This document shows, piece after piece, positions 12,647 through 18,991 of a stretch of 18,991 nucleotides of DNA. The notes under the pieces were generated by a model. That model saw only the letters and a program-made list of their open reading frames with translations, made no database searches and was not told the DNA's origin. Every line of letters begins with the position of its first letter. Within the stretch, counting starts at the first letter, position 1. The stretch is taken from assembly GCA_035273885.1 (NCBI GenBank), contig DATEOR010000003.1:1-18991 (forward strand), written 5' to 3'. The stretch comes from DATEOR01 sp035273885 (GTDB taxonomy: Bacteria; Actinomycetota; Thermoleophilia; Gaiellales; Gaiellaceae). A program made the translations under genes and the position numbers.

Positions 12647-13585
12647 TCAGCGGAGATCCTTGTTCGACTCCATGTCGAACCACATGGCGAAGAGCAGAAG
12701 CTGGAGGCCCGAGATCACGAGCAAGGCGACGAGGACGATCGAGGCGCTCGTGATCGGGTTCCCGGCGATGCGCAGCCCGACCTCGAGCCAGCCCAGGATG
12801 AATCCGGCCCCGAAGAGCAGCATCCCGAGCGAATAGAAGAGGACGAGGGGATGGAAGTCGCGGATGATGTATTTCTGCTTCATCCGCCAGAAGAAGCCCT
12901 TGATCAAGAGCCAGGAGATCTTCGGGACGACGTGGCGCAGGCGAATGCCGCTCCGCTCGCCGACGCCGTAGATCGGGCGCGACGGGTAATCGCGCACGCG
13001 GCGGTTCCAGACGTTCAGGTGGACGAGCAGGTCGTTCGGGAAGCCGTAGCGCTTGTAGATGCGGTCGAGGTCGAGCAGCTTCAGCGTCTCGAGGTTGACC
13101 GCCGTGTAGCCCGACTGGGAGTCGGCCACGTGCCAGTACCCGGAGGCGATCTTCGTCAGGAAGGAGAGCACCGCGTTTCCGAGGTAGCGCGTGCGCGGGA
13201 TCAGCTCCCATGCCTGGCCGGTGAAGAGCCGATTCGCCTTGGCGTAGTCGACCTGGTCGGCCGAGATTCCCTGGACGAGCGTCTCGAGGTCGTCCGGGTC
13301 CATCTGGCCGTCGGCGGCCATCACCGCGGTGATCTCGATCTCCTCCGCGATCGCGCGCTTGTAGCCGGTGACGATCGCCGCGCCCACGCCCTGGTTTCGC
13401 TCGTGCTCGACCAGGTCGACGCGCGGGTCGGCACCCTTGGCCTTCTCCACCGTCGCATCGGTGGAGGCGTCGTCGACCACAATGATCCGGTCGACGAACG
13501 CAGGGATCGTCGAGACCGTGGAGGCGATGAGCGCCTCCTCGTTGTATGCGGGCACGACAACGGCGACGCTCTTACCGTCGTACAT
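12647..13585 (-). CDS. GT2 polyprenyl-phosphate sugar transferase with two C-terminal membrane helices
   Basis: A 312-residue protein of the dolichyl-phosphate mannose synthase/GtrB-like type. VAVVVPAYNEE (7-17), IIVVDDASTD (34-43), NQGVGAAIVTGY (64-75) and MAADGQMDPDDL (89-100) make the GT-A nucleotide and metal site. SQSGYTAV (156-163) and PNDLLVHL (183-190) are the acceptor-side motifs. Two hydrophobic helices at about 246-267 and 279-302 anchor it. The family transfers one sugar from a nucleotide sugar to a lipid phosphate at the cytoplasmic face, giving a donor for GT-C enzymes outside. Such an enzyme and a UPF0104-type membrane protein are encoded directly upstream in the same operon. 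The start is ATG 13585, 27 bases after the preceding gene. Which sugar it carries is unknown. Confidence 0.9.
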   Translation of the reverse strand: MYDGKSVAVVVPAYNEEALIASTVSTIPAFVDRIIVVDDASTDATVEKAKGADPRVDLVEHERNQGVGAAIVTGYKRAIAEEIEITAVMAADGQMDPDDLETLVQGISADQVDYAKANRLFTGQAWELIPRTRYLGNAVLSFLTKIASGYWHVADSQSGYTAVNLETLKLLDLDRIYKRYGFPNDLLVHLNVWNRRVRDYPSRPIYGVGERSGIRLRHVVPKISWLLIKGFFWRMKQKYIIRDFHPLVLFYSLGMLLFGAGFILGWLEVGLRIAGNPITSASIVLVALLVISGLQLLLFAMWFDMESNKDLR

Positions 13586-13612
13586 CGCGCCCGACTTTAG
13601 CTCGCGGGTCGG

Positions 13613-15739
13613 TCAGGACCTGACGTCGTACAGGGCGAAACGGTCGTCCTGATACACGAGCGGGAAGCGGTCGAGGAACTGCTGCGGGTGGCTCCGCTCC
13701 TTGTTCACGAGCACCCAGTCGGCTCCCCACCGCTCGAGGATCGCCTCTCGCTCCGCGTCGGGAATGCCGGTTTCCCAGAAGAAATGACGGGTGTCGCGGG
13801 CGCGCGCGAACACGTGGTTCGCGTGCACCTCCGCGACGTGGCCGGGCGCCGACGAGTTCACATACACGGGCGCATAGGCGACGAGCCGGTACGCCGTCAT
13901 CCGGTCCGAGAAGACGACCTCGTCGCTGGAGACGTCGGCGCGCACGGCGTCTACCACCCCCGGGGTCAGGAATCCGTCCGGCTGAGCCTTCTCGACGCGG
14001 GCGAGCCCCGCGACGGCGACCGGGAGGACGAAGGCGAGCGCCGCGGCGAGCGCGAAGCGGTTTGGATCGGGCCCCCAAAGCGGGCGCCACACGCCGAAGG
14101 CGACGGCGGCCAGCCCACCGGCGAGCGCGAGCGCGACCGCCCAGCTCGGGCCGCCGTCGACGTAGACCCACGTGAACTCCCCGGGGTAGAGGAGGACGAG
14201 GGCAGCGCCCACCAGGCCGGCGAGCGCGATTCCCCACCCACGGAAGCGCGAGAGCGCGATGCAGCCTCCGACCACCGCAACCGAGACCGGCAGGAACTCC
14301 GGGAGCCTGCGCGCCTGGGAGAGCGAGAAGACGTCGGCGAAGATCGTGAAGAAGGGCGGAACGAGGACCGCGACGAGGACCGCGACGGAGCCGCCGAGGA
14401 CGAGCGCGGCCCAGAGCCTCCGCGCGGCGAAGGCCGAGAGGGGGATGGCGATCAGCCCGGCAACGACCACGGGTCCCGCGCGAGCGATCGCGTCCGGCGA
14501 CATGCCGAACCAGGGCCCGAGCTTGGTGACGAAGCTCCCGTAGTTGGCAAGCTCCTGGTCGCGAAGCGTCGTGGAGGGCGTGACCGAGCTCGAGCTCCTG
14601 ATCACGGGGTAGAAGAGCGCCAGGAAGAGCACGAGCGGGGCCGTGATCGCGCCGAGCGCGATCGTCGTGCGCATGAGCAGCGGCTCCCAGCCCCGCACGA
14701 GCACGAGGCGAGCGAGCAAGAAGCCGAGGAGTAGCATGGCGACGAAGGGCGTATACGACGGATGGACGAGCGTCAGGCCCATGCTCGCCGCACCGAGGCA
14801 GAGGAGAACGACGCCTCCTCCGTCGCGCAGGAAGGCGAAGGCGAGCGCCAGGACCGCGGGGACGAGCAACAGGTGGCTCGCGGCCTGCGGCTGGGTGATC
14901 GTCTCGAAGAAGCCGGTTCCCGCGAGATTCTCTTCCCGCCGCGCGAGCCCGAGGTTCGCGGCTTGCACGGCCGCGAGGGCGACCCCTCCGTAGGGCGACC
15001 GGAAGACCGCGCTACCGGCCGCGTAGGCGAGGAGGAGCGCGAGCGGAACGAGGATCGCCGGGAGGTAGAGGACCACGTCCGTCACGTCGACCCCGGCGAG
15101 GCGCGCGACGAGGGCATCGACCGCCTGCCAGAGCGGGAAGGCGTATCCCGGGTGCAGGCCGCCGTCCCTGAACTCGTCGACGCTCGAGAGACCGCTGAGC
15201 ACATCGAGCTCGGCGAGCTTTCGTGCGCGGCCGAGGTGGAAGAAGCCGTCGCCGTTGATCGGTCCCGCCGCCCACCAGACCACCACCGAGAAGAGCGCGC
15301 CGGTGGCGAAGACGGCGGTGAGCGCCCGGCGTTCCTCGCGCTCGACCGGCCGCACTCCGTTCCGCAAGGCGGCGGGCACGGCGACGACCACGCTGACCGA
15401 CCCGATGACGACGCCCATGAGCAGGATCGACCCGCCTGCGGCGAAGACGAGCGCGAGCCCGAAGGCGTCGATGGCGAGGCTCAGCGCGAAGGAGCCTGCG
15501 AGCGCGATTCCTGGCGAGGCCGGCCAGCCGATCGCGCGAAGGAGGAGCGCGCCCGGCACGAGGAGCACGCACGCCGCCGCCGCAGCGAGGCGAAACGCGA
15601 GGCCGAAGCCGGTCTCAGGCAGCAGGTGCGCCAGGAGTAGGGCCGCCGGCGCGAGCGCGACGAAGCCGACGAACCGCCCGCGCGGTCGGACCGCGAGCGG
15701 AGCCGTCAGGGAAGGTACCCGGCCGCTTCTTCCCAGCAC
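13613..15739 (-). CDS. Large GT-C-like polytopic membrane protein
   Basis: A 708-residue protein with roughly twelve or more hydrophobic segments from residue 22 to about 580. A soluble C-terminal domain follows (about 582-708), probably outside the membrane. Between early helices is GPINGDGFFHLGRARKL (159-175), an acidic loop of the kind that binds lipid-phosphate sugars in GT-C enzymes, followed by the second loop GGLHPGYAFPLWQAVDAL (193-210). The C-terminal domain includes EVVFSDRMTAYRLVAYAPVYV (607-627) and WGADWVLVNKE (671-681), resembling the tail domains of GT39/GT83-like and oligosaccharyltransferase-like proteins. It probably transfers a sugar from a polyprenyl-phosphate carrier to an envelope acceptor. 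Start GTG 15739 is the best available, without a strong ribosome site, 18 bases after the preceding stop. Confident as a membrane protein, less so as an enzyme. Confidence 0.85.
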   Translation of the reverse strand: MLGRSGRVPSLTAPLAVRPRGRFVGFVALAPAALLLAHLLPETGFGLAFRLAAAAACVLLVPGALLLRAIGWPASPGIALAGSFALSLAIDAFGLALVFAAGGSILLMGVVIGSVSVVVAVPAALRNGVRPVEREERRALTAVFATGALFSVVVWWAAGPINGDGFFHLGRARKLAELDVLSGLSSVDEFRDGGLHPGYAFPLWQAVDALVARLAGVDVTDVVLYLPAILVPLALLLAYAAGSAVFRSPYGGVALAAVQAANLGLARREENLAGTGFFETITQPQAASHLLLVPAVLALAFAFLRDGGGVVLLCLGAASMGLTLVHPSYTPFVAMLLLGFLLARLVLVRGWEPLLMRTTIALGAITAPLVLFLALFYPVIRSSSSVTPSTTLRDQELANYGSFVTKLGPWFGMSPDAIARAGPVVVAGLIAIPLSAFAARRLWAALVLGGSVAVLVAVLVPPFFTIFADVFSLSQARRLPEFLPVSVAVVGGCIALSRFRGWGIALAGLVGAALVLLYPGEFTWVYVDGGPSWAVALALAGGLAAVAFGVWRPLWGPDPNRFALAAALAFVLPVAVAGLARVEKAQPDGFLTPGVVDAVRADVSSDEVVFSDRMTAYRLVAYAPVYVNSSAPGHVAEVHANHVFARARDTRHFFWETGIPDAEREAILERWGADWVLVNKERSHPQQFLDRFPLVYQDDRFALYDVRS

Positions 15740-15757
15740 CCGGCCGATTGTAGGTCT

Positions 15758-16726
15758 CTAACCCTCGCGGGGGCGCATGAGCGCCGGGCGGAGGCTCTCC
15801 CAGATCATGATCGCCCCACCCGGGATCGAGGCCGCCACCGTGACCGCGTAGAAGAGGAAGCCGGTGGCGAACGCCGCGTCGGCGCTCACCCCGAAGCGCC
15901 CGAGGAAGGCGATGAAGAAGGCCTCGCGCACGCCCAGCCCGTTGATGGTGAACGGGATGAGCATCACGAGAAAGAGCAGCGGGCCCATGATGATGTAGAC
16001 GAGCGGGCTGACGCCGATCCCGACCGCCTCGCCGCAGAGCCAGATCGACAGGATGCGGATGAACTGGAAGACGACGGTCGCGCCGAGGACGACGAGGAGG
16101 GCGCGCGGCTGTGCGCGGTAGCCGTGCAGGGCATCCCACAGGCTTCGGAATCCGCGCGCCAGGCTCCTTGTCCCGCCTCGTTCCTGCAGCCACGCGTTCG
16201 TCCGCCGCGAGAACATCAGCGCGAGCGCGAGAATGAGCCCCGCGGAGAGCGCGATCTCGAGGATGAGGACTTCCTCGATGTTGTTGTAGCGCCCGAGGGC
16301 GAGGATGAGCCCGATCGCGACGAGCACGAGGGTCCCCGCAGAGCCGACCACGCGCTCCATGAGCACGGCTCCGGCGACCTCGCCCTTCGCCTCCGGCCTC
16401 CGCCGCGCATGGGCGGCGATGCGGACGGTGTCGCCGCCGATCGACGTGGGAAGCACCTGCCCGGCCGCGTAGCCGACGAAGTAGAGCTTGGTCAGCCAGG
16501 AGAGCGGTTCGTTGATGCCCTTCGACGCGAGCAGGGCCTTCCAGCGCCAGGCCATCCCCACCGTCGTGACGAGGAAGATCAGGTACGAGGCGAGGAGATA
16601 CCAGCCGTTGCTCGACCCGATCAGGTCGAGGGTCTGGCCCAGATCGATCTGCCAGATCAGGTAGGCGAGCACGCCACCGCTGACGAGCACCTGCAGGGTG
16701 ATGCGGACCGGCCGGCTGATCCTCAT
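15758..16726 (-). CDS. UPF0104/LPG-synthase-TM-type membrane protein, flippase-like
   Basis: A 322-residue protein with about seven or eight membrane segments (for example near 9-25, 41-58, 78-95, 128-145, 154-172, 208-230, 243-262 and 284-304). The family signatures are QVLPTSIGGDTVRIAAHARR (90-109) and IPFTINGLGVREAFFIAFLG (257-276). The family includes the membrane half of lysyl-phosphatidylglycerol synthase and the membrane part of archaeal AglD, where it is fused to a dolichyl-phosphate GT2. The likely role is moving or presenting a lipid-linked substrate across the membrane, here with the GT2 encoded two genes downstream. The frame is open upstream to 17404, but ATG 16726, four bases after the preceding stop, gives the family start. 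There is no lysyl-transferase domain, so it is not a full MprF. Confidence 0.88.
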   Translation of the reverse strand: MRISRPVRITLQVLVSGGVLAYLIWQIDLGQTLDLIGSSNGWYLLASYLIFLVTTVGMAWRWKALLASKGINEPLSWLTKLYFVGYAAGQVLPTSIGGDTVRIAAHARRRPEAKGEVAGAVLMERVVGSAGTLVLVAIGLILALGRYNNIEEVLILEIALSAGLILALALMFSRRTNAWLQERGGTRSLARGFRSLWDALHGYRAQPRALLVVLGATVVFQFIRILSIWLCGEAVGIGVSPLVYIIMGPLLFLVMLIPFTINGLGVREAFFIAFLGRFGVSADAAFATGFLFYAVTVAASIPGGAIMIWESLRPALMRPREG

Positions 16727-16730
16727 GACC

Positions 16731-17864
16731 TCAGGAGGCGAAGCGGGCGTGGACACGGCGAAGCGCGTCCACCGCGTCCGCGATGTCCTCGTCCGAGTGC
16801 GCCGGCGAAAGCGGCAGGGAGAGCACCTCGTGCCCGGCCCGCTCCGCGACGGGAAGCGCCGGCTGGTCGGGGAAGCGCTCGCGGTAGTACGTGAGCGTGT
16901 GCACCGGGAGGAAGTGGATGCTGGTGCCGATGTTCTCTTCGGCGAGCGCACGCTGGTAGGCGTCGCGGTCGGCGCCCGCGTCCTCGGGGTCGATGCGAAC
17001 GATGTAGAGATGCAGCGCGTGCCGGTCGCGCGGGTCGCGCGCCAGCGGCGTGATCCCAGCCAGGTCGGCCATGGCTGCGTCGTAGGCCTCGACGTGGCGG
17101 CGGCGGATCCGGGCGTGCGCGTCGATCTTGTCGAGCTGGCAGAGCGCGATCGCCGCAAGGACGTCTGAGAGGTTCGCCTTGAAGCCCGCGGTGCGGACGT
17201 CGTAGAGCGAACCGTGGCTGCGGCGCATAAGACGGAGCTCGCGGACTTCCTCCGCGAGCGCGTCGTCGTCGGTCGTGATTGCGCCACCCTCGCCCGCAGC
17301 CACGTTCTTCGTCGCGTAGAGGGAGAGACAGGTGGCGCGCGCGATCGAGCCGATCCGCCGGCCGCGGTAGCGCGCCTCGACGGCGTGGGCAGCGTCCTCG
17401 ACAACCGGCAGGTCGAGAGCGGTGAGCGGGTCGAGGTCGGCGGGCTGGCCGGCCAGGTCGACCGGAAGGATCGCCTTCGTGCGCTCGTTCACCGCGGCGG
17501 CCACGAGATCCGGGTCGATGTTCAGGTCGGAGTCGCGCACGTCGACGAAGACCGGCTTCGCGCCCGTGTGCACGATCACGTTGGCCGTCGCCGGCCAGGT
17601 GATCGGCGTCGTGATCACCTCGTCGCCGGGCCCGAGACCCAGGCCGACGAGGGAGAGGTGCATTGCCGCTGTGCCCGAGGCGACCGCGAGTGCGTGGCGC
17701 GCCCCGGTCAGCTCGGCGAGCCGGCGCTCCAGCTCCTCCGCGCGCGGGCCGGTCGTCAGCCAGCCGCTCTCGAGCGTTTCGGTGACCGCGGCGATCTCCT
17801 CCGGCCCGATGGCCGGGGGCTGGAACGAGAGGAAGGTCTTACGTTTGCTGGAGGACAGCTGCAT
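16731..17864 (-). CDS. DegT/DnrJ/EryC1 PLP sugar aminotransferase, second copy
   Basis: A 377-residue enzyme that aminates a keto-sugar nucleotide, closer in feel to the ArnB/PseC/WecE group. FLSFQPPAIGPEEI (11-24) and GWLTTGPRAEELE (34-46) are typical N-terminal motifs. AVASGTAAMHL (60-70) binds the cofactor phosphate. VVEDAAHAVEA (154-164) holds the ring-nitrogen Asp157. LSLYATKNVAAGEGGA (180-195) carries Schiff-base Lys186. FKANLSDVLAAIALCQL (228-244) forms the dimer-side substrate loop. ATG 17864 lies 26 bases inside the upstream ATP-grasp gene. No better downstream start fits the motifs. It differs clearly from the aminotransferase encoded at 3863-4999, so two different amino sugars are likely made. 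The keto-sugar precursor enzyme is not in the window. Confidence 0.92.
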   Translation of the reverse strand: MQLSSSKRKTFLSFQPPAIGPEEIAAVTETLESGWLTTGPRAEELERRLAELTGARHALAVASGTAAMHLSLVGLGLGPGDEVITTPITWPATANVIVHTGAKPVFVDVRDSDLNIDPDLVAAAVNERTKAILPVDLAGQPADLDPLTALDLPVVEDAAHAVEARYRGRRIGSIARATCLSLYATKNVAAGEGGAITTDDDALAEEVRELRLMRRSHGSLYDVRTAGFKANLSDVLAAIALCQLDKIDAHARIRRRHVEAYDAAMADLAGITPLARDPRDRHALHLYIVRIDPEDAGADRDAYQRALAEENIGTSIHFLPVHTLTYYRERFPDQPALPVAERAGHEVLSLPLSPAHSDEDIADAVDALRRVHARFAS

Positions 17865-18991
17865 TTTCGGTCTCGAAGCGTATTAAGTCGGCTGCGCGGC
17901 CGGCATTCGCGAGGGCATCGTCGCGCGACGAGCCTGTGGCGAGCACGAAGCCCGCCCGGTCGGAGCCGCGCAGGAACGGGCCGAAGACGTAGCCGGGGCG
18001 ACGATAGACGCGTGCGTCGACGACTCCTTCGGCCGCGCGTGCCTCTTCGACGCCCTCGAGCGCGACGAGCTCTCCCTCCGGCGGAACGAGGAAGCGGACG
18101 CAGGCGCCACCAGACGGTTCAGGCTCCGGGATGACGACGGGCTCACCGAGGGCAGCATCCAGCGCGAGCTCGTTGGGGTCGATGCCGAGCGCTTCGCGGC
18201 AAACCTCTGCGTCGTGGCCGCCGCCGAGCCGCGCGGCGAGCTCCATCACCTTGGCTCCGCTCTCTTCGAGGCGCACCTGGGTGTACGTCGGACCGTTCTC
18301 GATGCCGAGTGCCTCCGCGGCCGCCCGGGCGATCTGAACGGCCTCGGTCACGTCGTGGGCACTCGGCCAGGCGTGGGCGAGGGCGACTCCGAAGGCCGGA
18401 GGATCCGCCGTGAGGCGGTCCGTGACCGTCAGCGGATGGAAGACGCCGTCGGCCGAGAATGCATTCACGGTCACCTCGGGCCCTTCGACGAACTCCTCGA
18501 CGAGTGCGCAACCCGCTCGCGACTCGCTGACGGCGAGCTCGACGGCCGCCTCGAGCTCGGACGCATCGCGGACGAGCGTGAGGCCCTTCTGGCCCTGTCG
18601 ATCGGGCGGCTTGACCACGCATGGAACCGGGAGCCCCTCCGCCTCGGTCGTGATCCGCCATTCGGGTTGCGGGACACCCGCCTCGCTGAGCCGCTCGCGC
18701 TGGCGCTGCTTCGAGACTGCGAGCGACGCGGTCTCAGGAGAGAGCGGGTGGCGCAGCGCGAAGCGCGCGGCCACGCGCGCCGCGATGGCGACCGGCCAGT
18801 CGATCCCCGGGGCGATGACGCCGTCGATCCCTTCCGCCTCGGCGAGCTTCCCGATCGCGGGCTCGTCCTCGGCCGACACGATCGCGCGCTTGTCCGCGTA
18901 CTCGAAGCCCGGCGCCTGGGCGTCGCGGTCACAGGCCACGATGAAGAGGCCGCGGTCACGCGCCGCGCGAAGAAGCCCGAGCTGTGCCGGG
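17839..18991 (-). CDS. ATP-grasp carboxylate-amine ligase-like protein, 5' end missing
   Basis: The frame runs from the window edge without a stop to TAA at 17841-17839, giving 383 visible residues. An in-frame GTG at 18939 is not the true start, because the codons before it already read as the family's N-terminal nucleotide-binding-like strand (PAQLGLLRAARDRGLFIVACDRD). DGVIAPGIDWPV (56-67) completes the pre-ATP-grasp domain. PCVVKPPDRQGQKGLTLV (123-140, Lys127) and ALVEEFVEGPEVTVNAF (162-178) bind ATP. KVMELAARLGGGHDAEV (247-263) holds the metal ligands. A C-terminal domain (about 294-378) ends the protein. Such enzymes couple ATP to joining a carboxylate and an amine via an acyl phosphate. 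Next to a sugar aminotransferase, N-acylation of an amino sugar by an amino acid or other acid is a reasonable guess. Substrates are unknown. Confidence 0.88.
   Translation of the reverse strand, partial: PAQLGLLRAARDRGLFIVACDRDAQAPGFEYADKRAIVSAEDEPAIGKLAEAEGIDGVIAPGIDWPVAIAARVAARFALRHPLSPETASLAVSKQRQRERLSEAGVPQPEWRITTEAEGLPVPCVVKPPDRQGQKGLTLVRDASELEAAVELAVSESRAGCALVEEFVEGPEVTVNAFSADGVFHPLTVTDRLTADPPAFGVALAHAWPSAHDVTEAVQIARAAAEALGIENGPTYTQVRLEESGAKVMELAARLGGGHDAEVCREALGIDPNELALDAALGEPVVIPEPEPSGGACVRFLVPPEGELVALEGVEEARAAEGVVDARVYRRPGYVFGPFLRGSDRAGFVLATGSSRDDALANAGRAADLIRFETENAAVLQQT

Noticed and set aside
15758..16726. MprF-type lysyl-phosphatidylglycerol synthase
   Set aside because: Only the membrane family is present. 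There is no soluble aminoacyl-transferase domain in the gene or next to it.
16727..17404. 226-codon extension of the UPF0104 frame
   Set aside because: It overlaps the aminotransferase in another frame and is an Arg/Ser/Thr-rich shadow with no membrane or family character.
18888..18939. GTG at 18939 as start of the ATP-grasp gene
   Set aside because: The codons upstream stay open to the window edge and encode the expected first strand and helix of the pre-ATP-grasp domain, so the gene begins outside the window.
1..18991. tRNA, rRNA, CRISPR arrays, insertion sequences, attachment sites or origins
   Set aside because: I looked for these and saw no regularly spaced repeats, transposase motifs, terminal inverted repeats or tRNA-like cloverleaf sequence.

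Overview
The window is GC-rich DNA (about two thirds G+C by eye) with GTG and TTG starts and almost no intergenic space. It looks like a chromosomal envelope-polysaccharide locus of a high-GC, probably actinobacterial, organism. A fused Wzz/tyrosine-kinase protein with no outer-membrane export gene beside it fits a single-membrane cell. Placement deeper than that, for example in Thermoleophilia, is a guess.

Layout. (1) Bases 1-846, plus strand: the 3' end of a family 2 glycosyltransferase, cut by the window edge. (2) Bases 843-11451, minus strand: a ten-gene exopolysaccharide operon. In transcription order it encodes a Wzc-like chain-length regulator/BY-kinase, a NarL/LuxR-type response regulator, a short degenerate receiver-like protein, a WbaP/CpsE-type initiating sugar transferase, a Gfo/Idh dehydrogenase, a GT4 glycosyltransferase, a DegT aminotransferase, a left-handed beta-helix N-acetyltransferase, a Wzy/WaaL-type polymerase or ligase, and a second GT-B glycosyltransferase. 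Every junction overlaps by 1-11 bases. (3) Bases 11452-11688: a divergent control region with two back-to-back candidate promoters and a structured leader for the big operon. (4) Bases 11689-12180, plus strand: a small secreted, membrane-anchored, Gly/Ser/Thr-rich protein. It converges on a minus-strand lipoprotein gene (12184-12606). (5) Bases 12647-18991, minus strand: a second operon encoding an ATP-grasp ligase (cut by the window edge), a DegT aminotransferase, a UPF0104/LPG-synthase-TM-type membrane protein, a large GT-C-like membrane protein and a polyprenyl-phosphate-type GT2.

How the genes may work together. In operon 2 the sugar transferase would load the first sugar-phosphate on undecaprenyl phosphate. 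The Gfo/Idh, DegT and acetyltransferase set matches the WbpB/WbpE/WbpD (WlbA/C/B) steps toward a UDP-2,3-diacetamido-2,3-dideoxy uronic acid. The GT4 proteins would extend the unit, the Wzy-like protein would polymerise or ligate it, and the Wzc-like kinase would set chain length. A Wzx flippase and the first enzyme of the UDP-sugar pathway are not in the window. Operon 5 resembles a separate system in which a GT2 charges a lipid phosphate with one sugar, the UPF0104-type protein may help it cross the membrane, and the GT-C protein transfers it outside. The aminotransferase and ATP-grasp enzyme could supply an N-acylated amino sugar. The two operons flank the small secreted protein and the lipoprotein, neither of which I can assign to a function.

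The most unusual points are the two regulators with eroded receiver pockets inside the operon, the chain of overlapping genes, the palindrome-bearing leader, and the ATP-grasp/aminotransferase/GT2/UPF0104/GT-C combination.
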